A DNA stretch of 64,000 bases, taken from contig CM060318.1 in assembly GCA_030674155.1 (NCBI GenBank), positions 73,691,271 to 73,755,270 on the forward strand, written 5' to 3'. The DNA comes from Stramonita haemastoma (taxonomy: Eukaryota; Mollusca; Gastropoda; Neogastropoda; Muricidae). How positions within the stretch are numbered: position 1 is the stretch's first letter; each line of letters begins with the position of its first letter. The notes beneath the pieces were generated by a model. The model was given only the letters and a program-made list of their open reading frames with translations. It was not told the DNA's origin and made no database searches. The position numbers were made by a program, and so were the translations under genes. Positions 26,101 through 38,700 of this stretch are shown here, in pieces.

Positions 26101-29100
26101 ACATTTCTATATTTGTCATAATTCTCAACTTATCTCAAAGTCTAAGCAAACAAGCACAGAAATTTTAATCAGCGAAAGATGTATGTCATCTTTGAACAGG
26201 TCTCTTGACTTCTGGTACCAGTTAACATTTAGGAACCAACTTTAGCTTACGCCATGTAGGAAACACATTGTCATTTGTGTGATTTAACAAAATGAAAATG
26301 TATAAAAACAGTCCGAGTCCTTGTCATTGAGTATAATAAAAATTCAAGGATAAGTTTGTCATTTTTCGGCAATACGCAGACACAGTGTAAGATAACCAAC
26401 AGGTCAGTTTCAAAGAAAATACTTTAGGTTTATAGCTCTTGAGATACATTATGGTACTTGAGAAGATGAAAACCTAAACCAGACTGATATACATGTATCC
26501 TAAAGCTGTAATTGATCTGCAGGATGAACGGCAGGAGGAAGAGGATATGCCAGAGGAACGAGGAGACGGTGATGTTGAAGAAATGTTGGCTGAAGGTAAC
26601 ACTAGATGCTGCAACTTGGTAGAACTAAAGTATATTTGGAAAGTAGTACTGAAGATCACTTAAGCTATCATTTTATCAAGGCAGTTTTTTTCCCACTCAA
26701 ATTTGTAAGAACTTAAAGAATTTTTTAAAAAGAAATAAGTTGCCATCTCATAGAGATTTGAGTAAGTTATTACATATTAAGGTAGAGAATTCATCAAATT
26801 CTCAAAATGTGCGTTGTGATGCATGAACTCGATATTGATTAAAAAGTTGCGTCCTGAATCTTATACAAGAAAGGAGTTGCAGATTCCAGTACATTGGGAA
26901 GACGCTTGATCATCATCGGAACCTGTCTAGCTGCTGCACTCACTGGCTGTTTGAATTGGATACCAGTCATCACGGTCCAGAGAATTAACTTGGCCTGATA
27001 CATACTGCAGCATGTTTAGTGTCAGTAAACAACAAGCCTTGATGATGTTTTGGAGAATGGTGAAAACCAGCATTAGATGAAGACATCCTCTGCGCCATTT
27101 GTGAATGCAAGCTCCAAAACCTCAGTCATGCTAGCATGGATGTTTTGTTAAAAAAATCAAGGTGGACTCGTTGTGAACTTAGATTAGCCTGTGGGTTGCG
27201 GTTTCTGTTGTACAGTACAAAGCACATTTTTAAAAAACAAAATTGCAGATGAAAATTCCTTAATTTTGTTCTTTATAAGGTAATGCCCATTTTACTTAGG
27301 CATGACAAAGCACATGCATTAAGAAGACTAACCAGTGGCTTGAACACAGGTCAGATATGGTTGATCAAGTTCAGCTGATTCATTTGATCATTGGTTTTAT
27401 CAAATAAATGACTGTGTGTACCTTTCATCTCTTATCAGCAAGTTGACTAAATCTTGTATATCTGCTTCTTCTAAAGTTCTTCTAGATCATGCTTTATGTG
27501 TAGATGTTGGGGGGAAGTAAAATCTTTCCATATTATCATTGGGAACTTCTTTTGCTGTCTGTATATTGTCTATTTCGACATGCTGTACATTTCTCTGTCC
27601 CTTTTCATTTTTCTCCCCTGTTTTCTTTTCCTTTTTTTTAAAGATACATATATTTGCCCCTTTGTCTTTCTTCCGTCTTAACAAGTTCATGTTTCAATCA
27701 CATTTACACAAAAAAGATCCTGAGAAAGGTAAGTCTGGTTTCCAAACCTGAATCTTGGCGTTGTTAGCAAAACTTCTGAGGTCCTAAATTTTTCACCTCC
27801 TGTCCTGTAGCTCCAGGCGACTCGGTAGATGAGGCTGTGGATGAGGAAAAGCTCTTGTCTTTGGAGCAAGAAACCTTGGAGCGAGACGACACGGGTGCAC
27901 ATCAGGACGAGGAGGGAGCCAATGATGGGGAAGAGCAGATCGACATGGAAGAGTTCACAGAAGTAGTGGACCATGCTGAAAAAGGTGTAGAGACAGAGGA
28001 AGTGCAGAATAAAACTGATCTGACTGATGTTGTTCCTGATGAATCTGCTGAAGACATTGAGCACAAGCAGTCAGAGGACTCTGGTGTGGACGCTGCCGTA
28101 TGTGGGACTCCTGTTGCAGCTGAGGCAGAAAGCAACCAAACAGGAGACTGCTATCAGTTCAACACCTGTTGCAGTTTCTAAACCGGATTCAGTGTCTTCA
28201 GCCAAGGCTTCTTCAGCAAAAGTTGCACCACCACCTGTGAAAAAACCAGCAGCTTCAGCTGTCAAGTCAACAGCACCAACACCCAAATCCCTTTCTAAAG
28301 CTCCTCAAAAGACAGCAGCACAGAAACCTGCAGGGACTGCAGCTGCTTCAAAACAAACTTTGGATACTGTTAAACCAGCAGTTGGACAAAAAGTTGTGAC
28401 ATCCACTCCTAAACCTGCCCACACTGGGAAGACTACAAGTGTGCTGAAAGCAGTTAATGTGTCTGCCATTCCACCAGCCTCCAAATCAGACACTACAACC
28501 TCCACCTTGGAGGCTGCAGAAGACTCTTTTGATGTTCAAGTAGATGATACTATGCTGAATGAAATAGATGCTGACCTCTTGGAAGGGGAAAAGTCAGCCA
28601 ATGCAGATAATCAGAGAGAGGCAGCTACTGAGGAGCAGACGGCTGAGAAGACCAGTGACACCGACACTACACAGCGTGACGAACCCATGGCGGACACAAC
28701 GAGCTGCACCGACAACAAAGACCCAGAACAGGCGAAGGACACACCTCCAGAGGACCAGGCTGCCGAAGCTGCAAAGACAGATGATTCAGCACCTAAAGAC
28801 AACAAGAAGGCAGAAGAGAAAAAGGATGAAAAAGATGGGAAGCCTGTCAAGAGGTTTGTTTGTTTTGTCTACTGCCCTCATTAGTAGTTATACTGGTGTG
28901 TGAGTGAAGTTGTGTGTGCTGGTTCCGTGTACATGCCACAGTACAGATCTTTCGTTGTCAAACAGCTCTCCGTTCAGTTTTTTGATAAAATCTAATTATG
29001 GAAGTGTAGAGAGCTTGTGACCAGTACCCTCAGAAGTTTTAAAATAGAAATTTTAAAATATACGTTTTTAAAGGTATGTTTTTGTTTGCTGACCACTTAA

Positions 29101-29687
29101 ACAATATCAATCATCAAATATGTTTTATTCTAAGTTGATGTCCTATGGAACGGTTGTTTATATCTAATCAACCAACTTGTCTTTTTATAAAGAATGAATT
29201 TTTTTTTTTTTAAGCACCCAAACTGAACATAAAAAATGACGACTTTTTTGTCGTCATTATTGAATCAAATGTCTCTTCAAATTTAGAGTTATTTAAAGTA
29301 TATGTTAGTGTTTGATAAGTGCTAATGAGTAGCTCCATTGTTAAGAATCGTTATCAAAATATATCACTATTTGTTGTGTCAGACCATATAACTGTTGAAA
29401 TCTGTTTGGATACCCTGATGGACATGAACTGCAGACATGATGTGGATGAAGTGATGCACACCATTCAGCCGTCTTGTTTGGCGTGAAACTTCAAATAGGC
29501 TACTGGATTTTAGAGTGCAGCATTGTAGAAGGGGCTGGCAAGAGGTCAAGAGAAAAGGCCTTTTCCCAAATTCTTGTTTGGCATCAGTGCTGACATACAT
29601 TATGCTGCTGTTTTGTGCAGATGTGTTGTTGAATTTCTACCCACCCCACCCATCTCTCTCCCTCTCCCTCCCTCCCTCTCTCTCTCC

Positions 29688-29766
<79 letters not shown>

Positions 29767-32700
29767 GTGTTCACCCTTAGTTTTGGCTTGTATGTATTTT
29801 AGTTTGTTGCAGTGTAGTTGTTGTTGTTTTTTTTTTAATAAGTTGCAACTGTAAAAAGTTGTTGTTTTTTTTTCTACAAATTGTTGTAAATATGCCCATC
29901 ATTCCAGCATATTTAGTGTTTTCCTTCTCAAATAAGTACCATTTGTGTTTTTAAAAAACCCACCTGTTTTAGCTTCTAAATGCTCCTTTTATTCCAGCTT
30001 TCTTACAATGTGACAGTGTTTTTCTTCTCATATTTCATATATTTTTAAAAGTTATATAAGGATAGATTCATGGCTTTGCCAAACCTTTCACAAATTATTA
30101 CTTTTTATTTTAAAAGGAAATATGTGTTCCCCCCTCCCAAGATCACGAGACAATCTCTTCATTGGTTCTGGTAACATTAGCATGCCATTTTTACCAAAGT
30201 GCATGAGATGCAGAGTATATGAAAGCTTTTCATAAAAAAAATATTATGAAAGTTGTTTTTTTAAAAAAATCTCACATGCATGAGAATAATGTAGACATTT
30301 GGTTATATACCTGTGCATTTCTGCTGATATAGAGTATATGTGACTGCATTTGTTCACACAAATATGTAACCATGCAAGCTACATGCACTCGGAGAAGTTT
30401 TTTGCCGGCTCCATTTTGGGAAGTTTTGTGTGTAGACTTTCTTTGTTTTAGTGTTCTATATGGCAGAAATGGAGAGAGATTACTGCTTCTTATTTTAGGA
30501 TGTTTTTCCACATACTAGGAAAGGAAGCTACATGTGACTATTTTTGTGATAGAAGTGACCATAAAAACCCAGTATGATAGAGAGGGGGGATCAGTTCACT
30601 AGGGTATGGTAAATGGATAGAAAATTTGTGTTACTATTGTCATACTTGTTCTGATGTTTTACTTATGGTGTAATGCATTTCTAGTGGTGCCTGTCAAAAA
30701 TGATTACTGCTTTTTTGTGACAGCTGCAAGTGCCCATTGGGCTTTTCTCTTTTTTCCTCTATTTTTTTCTTTTTTGTAAATAGTCAAAAACTTTCTTCCT
30801 TTAAAATTTTTTCCTTTTAATTTTTGAGGAAATCCATGTCTGAATTATTGCTATTGAGTAATAGTAGAAAATAAATTTTAAGAAAAGGCTTTGTAACTGC
30901 TACTAAAGAAAAACAGATATGCTGTAATAAAAACATAATGCTTTACTTTCATATTCATACTGGTATGTGTGTGTTCTGTTGTCTTTGACATTATTGGTTA
31001 TTAAAAATGTGCTATCCAAGCTTTCCTGTGAAACATTTAAAACTGTATGTGAAATTTAGTCACCAATGGAATAATGTTTTGATGGTTTTCTTACAGTGGA
31101 GTGGCAGCCAAACCTGCTAAAGGCAAAGAGGACAAAGGTAAGTGATTACATTTTGTTAATATAATCAGTCTTTTTCACAGTTTGAAGACATTGTGATGAT
31201 ACAGAAATATGCATGTATCGTATAGCCAGAATACAAAAGAAATGAAAAGCAAATCACAAACTAGGCTTGAAAAATATTTGTCATTAAAAATATATTGGAC
31301 CAAAATCTGGTATATTTTTCTGGTTTTTGTTCAGATACTTTAATCCATGGTGTTTCTGCACCAGACGGGAATGACATTTAAGTGATGAAACCATCTGTGA
31401 TGGGTCTGCATAAAAGATCTAATCACAGATTTGGCTTTTTTTTTCCCCACCCATCTTTTTAACTATTTTTGCTGTCATTATTCATCACATCCCAACTTGC
31501 AGTAAGCTGTTAGAAAGTTATGTAGGGGTAGTTATAATGCAGTATTCTTTAATTTTCTAAAAAGTAGTAAAATGCATTTTTATGGTAACATGTGTCATCC
31601 TAAAGTTAAAGATGATACATAGCTTTTTTAAAAGGGTTACAGTTGAAAGAAAACTGGTTGTGCAGAGCCTTTAGCAAAGACAAAGTTTCTTGGGGTTAAA
31701 ACCCAAAGAGAAGTTCACTTAACTTACAAAAAATGAAAACATGCTCTTGTTGAAAGGTGTAACCAGCCTTTACAAAGACTATGCAGTGGCTAAAAAATAT
31801 TTATGTACATGTTTAATACTTGAAATGGAATTCATGTTGCAGCTGCAGCGAGCAGTCGTAACCTGTGGGTTAGTGGCCTGTCATCATCAACAAGAGCAGC
31901 GGATCTCAAGTCCCTGTTTGGAAAACATGGCAAGGTGAGTCGGTTCTTTTTTGTCCATTTCAGTTTTTCGGTTGGTTCTGTCGTCATCCTTGATTGCTAG
32001 AAAGAGAGAAAGGAAGAAGATAATCCCTTCCTTCCAACTTATTACGTTTCCCAATATCTTTGCAGTTATCCCCACAGAAGTGTTTCTTAACACCAATGTT
32101 GTATATACATGCCAGTGTTTATGTTCTTTAATTCTGTGAATCGGTGAAAACTGTCATGTACTCATCTTGTAAACGTATCCTCACCACAGTCTGATAACAA
32201 CACTGATAAGGATAACTTTATGACTGGAACACTTTGACTTTTTGTGTACTGAACAGATATGAGCCCAGGCTCTTATTGTTAAGTTAAAAGTTAAAGTCTG
32301 TCCCGAGCCATAAGGCTCATCAGGCCGGTGCTTATCCCGGTTTCTGTGGCGTTAAGCGACTGAGAGTCATAGACTCCCCCCTGGATAGGACGCCAGTCTA
32401 TCACAGGATTAACCCCCAGCACAAGGTTGGTACCCCTTTTACACCTGGGTGGGGTGAGAAAATAGCCGTAAAGTGCCTTTTCCAAGGGCACAACGCCATA
32501 GCGGAATAGCTGGGATCGAACCCGCAACCTTTAGATTACGAGTACAACGCCCTAACCACTAGGCCACAGCGGCGGCAGGCTCTTATTGTGAATTACAGTA
32601 ATTAAGGTAGTTTTCTCACTTGTTGGTAACTGAAATTAATTTCACATACTGCTGTGTGAAATGTGGGACATTGTCATGAGAATCCAGATTAATACCTGTG

Positions 32701-35700
32701 TTGTGTATTGCAGGTGATTGGAGCCAAAGTGGTAACAAATGCTCGTAGCCCAGGTTGGCGTTGCTATGGGTTTGTCACAATGGCCTCTGCTGATGAAACC
32801 ACCAAGTGTATTCAGCATCTTCATCGCACAGAATTACATGGCAAAATGATTTCTGTGGAACGGGTGTGTGGATTTGCTTATATTTTTACATACATGTATA
32901 TATTAGGATGTGCCAACTTTTGTGTGCATTTAAAATTAGAAGACCAGAAAAGGTAGGGTTGTGCTTTACAGGTTAATTTTGTCAGACGTAATACCACAAT
33001 CATGTTAAAATATCTTGTGCTGTAAAGTTTGAAGGTGCTAAAATGTCATAGATATTACAAACATGGGAGGTTTTGATGAAACAGTCTTTGTTCGTTTATG
33101 TGGTTCTCCCACAACGCAATGGCCATCTTGGGTTGATCTTTACTGTTGAGCAGGGCATTTGTATGAGGAGTGACAGTAAAGTCGATTTTAAACCTTGTTT
33201 TAATCTATATGTAGTTGCACAGTTTTAATCTGAGATTTACGATTTTGACAAGGTGACAGCCCCAGTATGACTTCTGTGGTCAGTGGGGCTATAAACAACA
33301 TGATTAGACTTCTTGTCCTTAAAATTGTGTTTATGTAAAGCAAATGAATGAAATGTCTCTACTCTTGTAAGAGAGAGGGAGTGTGAGAGATTCAGTAAGA
33401 GAGGATAGATATTTCAAGTTAAACAGTTGGCTGAAGTGCCAGTATATGCATTTTCATTGTATGCTGTAGTGCTGGTCTTCGTTTTACGGGCAAGTGTTAA
33501 AGAGGTAGTCATGGTTCTGTTAAAATTCATATTATAAAGTATATTTCATATGAAAATTTAATGTGCAGATCAGTGGGGAACTGTTTTGTGAAGTTTAGAA
33601 CTTGCATTAGGTTTTAAATTTTGACTGTGAAGATAACCCCATTTTTTCCTGTCTACAGTTCTCTTCTTTCAAGGCCAGAACCGCTGGCCCAGCAAATACC
33701 AAAGCACCGAGTGTTTCCAGCAGCAAAAGTGGAACAGCTAAAAAAGAGGAGAAAAAGTCGGTGACGGGTAAGGACGATTCACTCTCTTAGCAGTATTGAG
33801 TAGTTTTGTCCACATATTTTATATGCCTGCTTCTTACTGTGTGTGTTCAGGTTGTTGTTTTGTTGGGAGTAGGAATGGGGGTTAAAGAGCATAATAAGTT
33901 GAGTGGAACCTCTCAAGATCCCAGCACATTTCAGAATAGCTGTGGTCAGTCTCCTGAAAAGCTCGTAGGGTGCTTGGCCCAGAAGAAGATTTTCATGTTT
34001 GTGATTGTTTTGAAAATGGTTAGACATGTAATTCTCATCCTTGTGTAATTGTTATGGATAAATAGACTGCAGTGGTCAAGCTTTCACCCTTAGTAAAAAC
34101 TGTTTTGTAAAGAAAGTAGTAAAAGAGTGGAAGTAGTGAACTATGCATGTTATTGTAAAGTGAGAAGGTGAAGTACATATCCTTGTAACAACCACTAATA
34201 TGTATGATGTATGGTGTGTCCCACATAGGTGAGAAGAAAGAAGGAGAAAAGGACAAAGGCACAACAACCGTGAAGAAAGAGGATCACAAAGATGACAAAT
34301 CAAAAACAGACAAGAAGTCACCCAAAAGAGATGACAAAGGTTTGTTCAGATTTATTTTTGATGGATAATGAGATGGTTTGTTTGCTAATAGACAGCTAAG
34401 TGCAAGTTAATTTATAACAACTGTATAGATTGAAAAATTGAAGGAAGGGAAATATATTTTAAAAAATACTGTAAATTTACATGCTGTAAGATTTATATTT
34501 TGAAAACTTGGAATAAAGCTTTTTTCCTTTGTAGCAAAGGAAGTAGGAGGGTTCTTCCACTACAGATTCCTGTGTCACATTGATGATCATGTATTTATTT
34601 TGTTACTGTTTGTTTGTTATTTTCGAAAGAAGTGCAATTGTTTGGTGTTCTGCTTTTTGTTTTAAAAGAGTATTATAAGATGTTGTCTGATGTTGGTAAT
34701 TTTCATGTTGTATTCAATGTAATTCTGTTGCCTTACAGATTTTCATGTTGTATTCAATGTAATTCTGTTGCCTTACAGATTTTCATGTATTCAAGGTAAT
34801 TCTGTTGCCTTACAGATTCTAGGAGTGTCCGTTCTGGGCGCTCTGGTCGTTCTGGGCGCAGCAGTCATGACAGAAGTCATCACAGAGATTCTAAATCACG
34901 TGAACAGAGGGAAAGAGATATGCTGTCCTTTGAAAAAATCAGGGTATGGTGATTGTGATGCTGCTGCTAGTATGTTTGTTATGTCCCTCTGAAAATTATA
35001 GTGTTACATCATGATGGTTTTGGGGTGACAACAAAGTAAATTTTTCTGTTATACGTTAACCTTCCTGACACCTTATGACGTAATGAATGTGTGACTAAAG
35101 AGAATCATACCTTCCTGACACCTTATGACGTAGTGAATGTGTGACTAAAGAGAATCATGCCAAAGAGATGTAACTCCGCAAGTCTTATACACTCAGGCCA
35201 GGGGCCTGTCAGTGTAAATAGCATTCTCACCTTCTGGAGATTATGTACTAGGAATTCCCTTTTTTCTATCCCTGTCTTTGTTTCTGATGTATTTTTTTCC
35301 TGTTGCCATTTTGTCTATTTCTTGGCATATACGGACTCTGGAAAGTAGTTTTGATATGGCAAACTCTGCTTCTCCTTTCCCATGAGAATGTTCATAGAGT
35401 TTCGTGTGTGTGTATGTAAAATTTACCTTGGTACCCATTTTGCACTCTTCTGCTCCTCAGAAACCCAGGAATTGAAGGAAAATTTGGTTACGCCGGTTTT
35501 CCTCCTTATAGGTCTGAAGGGTAGCGGAAAACTGAGCCTGAAAACAGGCTTGCCGTATTGAAAGGGTTAATGTTTTGTTTTTTTTCAAAGGGACAGTGTT
35601 AGATATTTGAAAGTATTAGGAAGTGTTGGTTTTGAACCTGAAATTGAAAGTTACTGGAGCCACTGAAACTGAATGTGGTGACAGCCCTGATATGGCTTCT

Positions 35701-38700
35701 GTGGTCGGTAAGGGTATAAACAATATCATGATTAGAACTAACCTGCCAGAAGACTCTCTTGTCACAGTTGCATTGTTGGATATGCGATACTTAAAGTTGT
35801 TGACCTACTACCAGCTTTTAGTCTTGTTGTTAGAAACGGAAGTCAGTCATGGGCTGTGTTATTAGTGGATACAACCATATGTTCAGTTTCTGGCTTGTGT
35901 AGTTTTGTGGGGGGGGGGGAGGGGGTCTTGTTTTTTTTTGTTTTTTTAAATGTTTATTTTTCTTTATAGAATGAGTACTATTTTAATAACCAGACACTGT
36001 TTGAACAGGCTGAACGAGAAAGAGAGCGTCTACGGCAGAAGGAAATGCTGCTGCGTAGTGAAGAACGCTTCCGCATGCAAGAGCTGGAAAGAGAGCGAAT
36101 GAAGCAGAAGGCAATCCACAGGAAGCAGCGGGAAGAAGCAGTGCAGCTGGAAAGAGAAAGGGAAAAATTGAGGTAATAATAAATAATAATACATGAAAAA
36201 CATATGAATAATGCATGGAGGTAAGTATTCCTCTTTTTTTGAAGGGGGGAATAGAATTTGATGTGGATAACATTTTCTTTTTCCTCTGTGAATAGTCAGT
36301 AACTAGACTAACAAAAAAATGCTGTGGTCTAGAGGTAACACACCTGCCCAGAATGCGAAAAGTGCGGGTTGAATCCCTGTTTGTTCCCGAAACTTTTCCC
36401 CATCCAGTAGACCGTGAGTGATGGTCTGGGTGCTGGTCTTTTGGATGAAATGATAAACCAAAGTCCCATGTGCAACATGCATTTAGGATACATAAAAGAA
36501 TCCATTGCAACAAGAGAGTTGTCTTTGGCAAAATATTGTAGGAAAAAAAGCCATTCTGAGAAATACACATGAAGAAGAAAAAAAAGATGATGGGTGGCGC
36601 TGCTCTTGTGGGGATGCGCTATTCCTAGGGAGAACAGCCCAAACTTCATGCAGAGAAAACTGCCAAGATTTAGCTTGGTATACTAATACAAAGTCTTTAA
36701 TTTATATGTGCAGAATGGAGAAGGAGAAGCTAGAATACGAGCGCCAGGAGGCTGAGAGGTTGCGCAGAGAGACTGCTCGATTTAAACGATTGGCGGAGGA
36801 AAACCTGCGACGAGACCAGGACAGGTAATTTGCATACACACATGTTCTATGTTCTATGGTGCAATGAGCTCACAGGTGTTTGTGTGGAAAGTTGTTTACC
36901 ATTCCATGTATTCTTTGGGAGGGGGGGAAGGGCTTTCCATTAGAGGCTGTATCTTTTGCAGTAGTCCTACAGATCTAAAACAGATAAAAAGAATTCTTGA
37001 CTTTGACTTGGTTATGATGGGCTAAATTTTTAAAGTGATGTTTGACTCAATGGTAGATCTTAAAGTGATGTTAAATTGAAAAGAAAGGGTTAAACAGAAG
37101 CTTCCTATTGGATTAAAACAAGGGAAAAATAGTTTTTGGACAGGACTCTGTTAACTTTTGCCTATTTATTTAGTGTTCTTGCATACTAGATATGATGAGT
37201 GAATGCAAGATGTGTGTGTGTCTATATAAGTGAAGTTCTATTGGGATTGCCCAGTTGAAACTTTCTTAACCTATGCAGAAATGTCTTTCATCAGTATTGA
37301 TTTTAATCACAGACTGGCAGTGGAGCGTCGCACCTTGAAACGATCAGCCCCTGTGTCAAAAAGTCGGATGGATATGGATGATATGTGGGAAGACCAAGCC
37401 AAACAGCCACGTAAAGAGGGAGGATTTAAAACAGGGTAAGTGTCAGAAATGTTCAAGAAAATAGCAGGTCGACAGCTGATAGGTTAAGATGATGGGTTTC
37501 TGATCCTTATAGTGGTCCTGATTCGGTGATTGGAGAATCAACAATGCTTGGTGGATTGACTTACTGGAGTCTCTTTGAAGTTTTCATGATTGTTATTCTG
37601 TGATGTAATATTTTGGCCTTTTTAAAAAAAAAAAATCAAATCAGCAAAATATAGTGGAATTGACCAAACCAGACTTAACATGTTTCTTTTAAAAAGTGTT
37701 TTTGGTATACTTTTGATATTTAAGATAAGATAGTTTTTCTGAAAACATGCTCTCCTTCATTAAAGTCTAGCATATCCAAGGAATCAAAACCATAATTGCA
37801 ACCATCAAATGAATAATGATGATGAAGAATACATCTAGAGCAAGAAAGATAGTGAATACTATTTTTGCGATCTAAATGCTATTTCTCATTTGCTGGGGTA
37901 GGCAGGTCTGTAAGCAGAACAAAGCCATGCTGGGTCACTTTCATGTGACTTTAATTCTTCATCCGATGAACTGAAAATAAGCCAAATACCTGTGAAAAAT
38001 GTACCGTTTTTAAGGGGAAAAGTTTGTTCTCCCCTCTAGAGTTTAGATGGCAACTAGACTAACCGGCTTGCTCATTTTCATACTAATAGAATTTTTCCCG
38101 TGGTGTATATTGATCAGATGCAAACCTGTGTGTTCAGATACCCGGATAGAAGTGGGGAGACAGGCCGTTTTGCTGATAGAAGTGGTGGTTATGAGCGAAA
38201 AGTGGAGAAATATGATCGCCGAGATGAGGGGGCTCGCTATGACTCCAGGCGGGAAGAGTTCCATCGTCCAGAGAGGGAAGAACGCAGGTTCGGTGACAGA
38301 GGATTTGACAGCAGGTGAGGGTCTTATTGTTGGAGTAGTATGTGGCTGTCCCTGGTATATCTCTGTCTATCGTAAATGTCCAGAAACTTATGTAAAATGT
38401 CTTACATATATTTATTTCTATGAAAAAAAAGATGGAATTATAATCAATATATACTTGTTTTTTATATCCTTGGTGTTAGGGGGAGAGGGGGGGGGGTTGT
38501 TTTAGTCTGTGGGTTGTAGATTGTAGCAAAACAATAAAGATGCTTAGAGTAAAATTTAATTTTTGCAACATATTGTTTTGATTTCATTTCCAAGTACTGG
38601 AAATAAATTGGGAAAATACCAATTCATGTCATCATCCATGACTCTTAGAAACATTTAGTGTTATGTCAAGGACCCTATGACTGAAGTCAGGTCTAATCAC

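Noticed and set aside
29515..29802. 95-aa frame and its overlap at 29574
   Set aside because: Driven by the CT microsatellite in SAFB intron 5.
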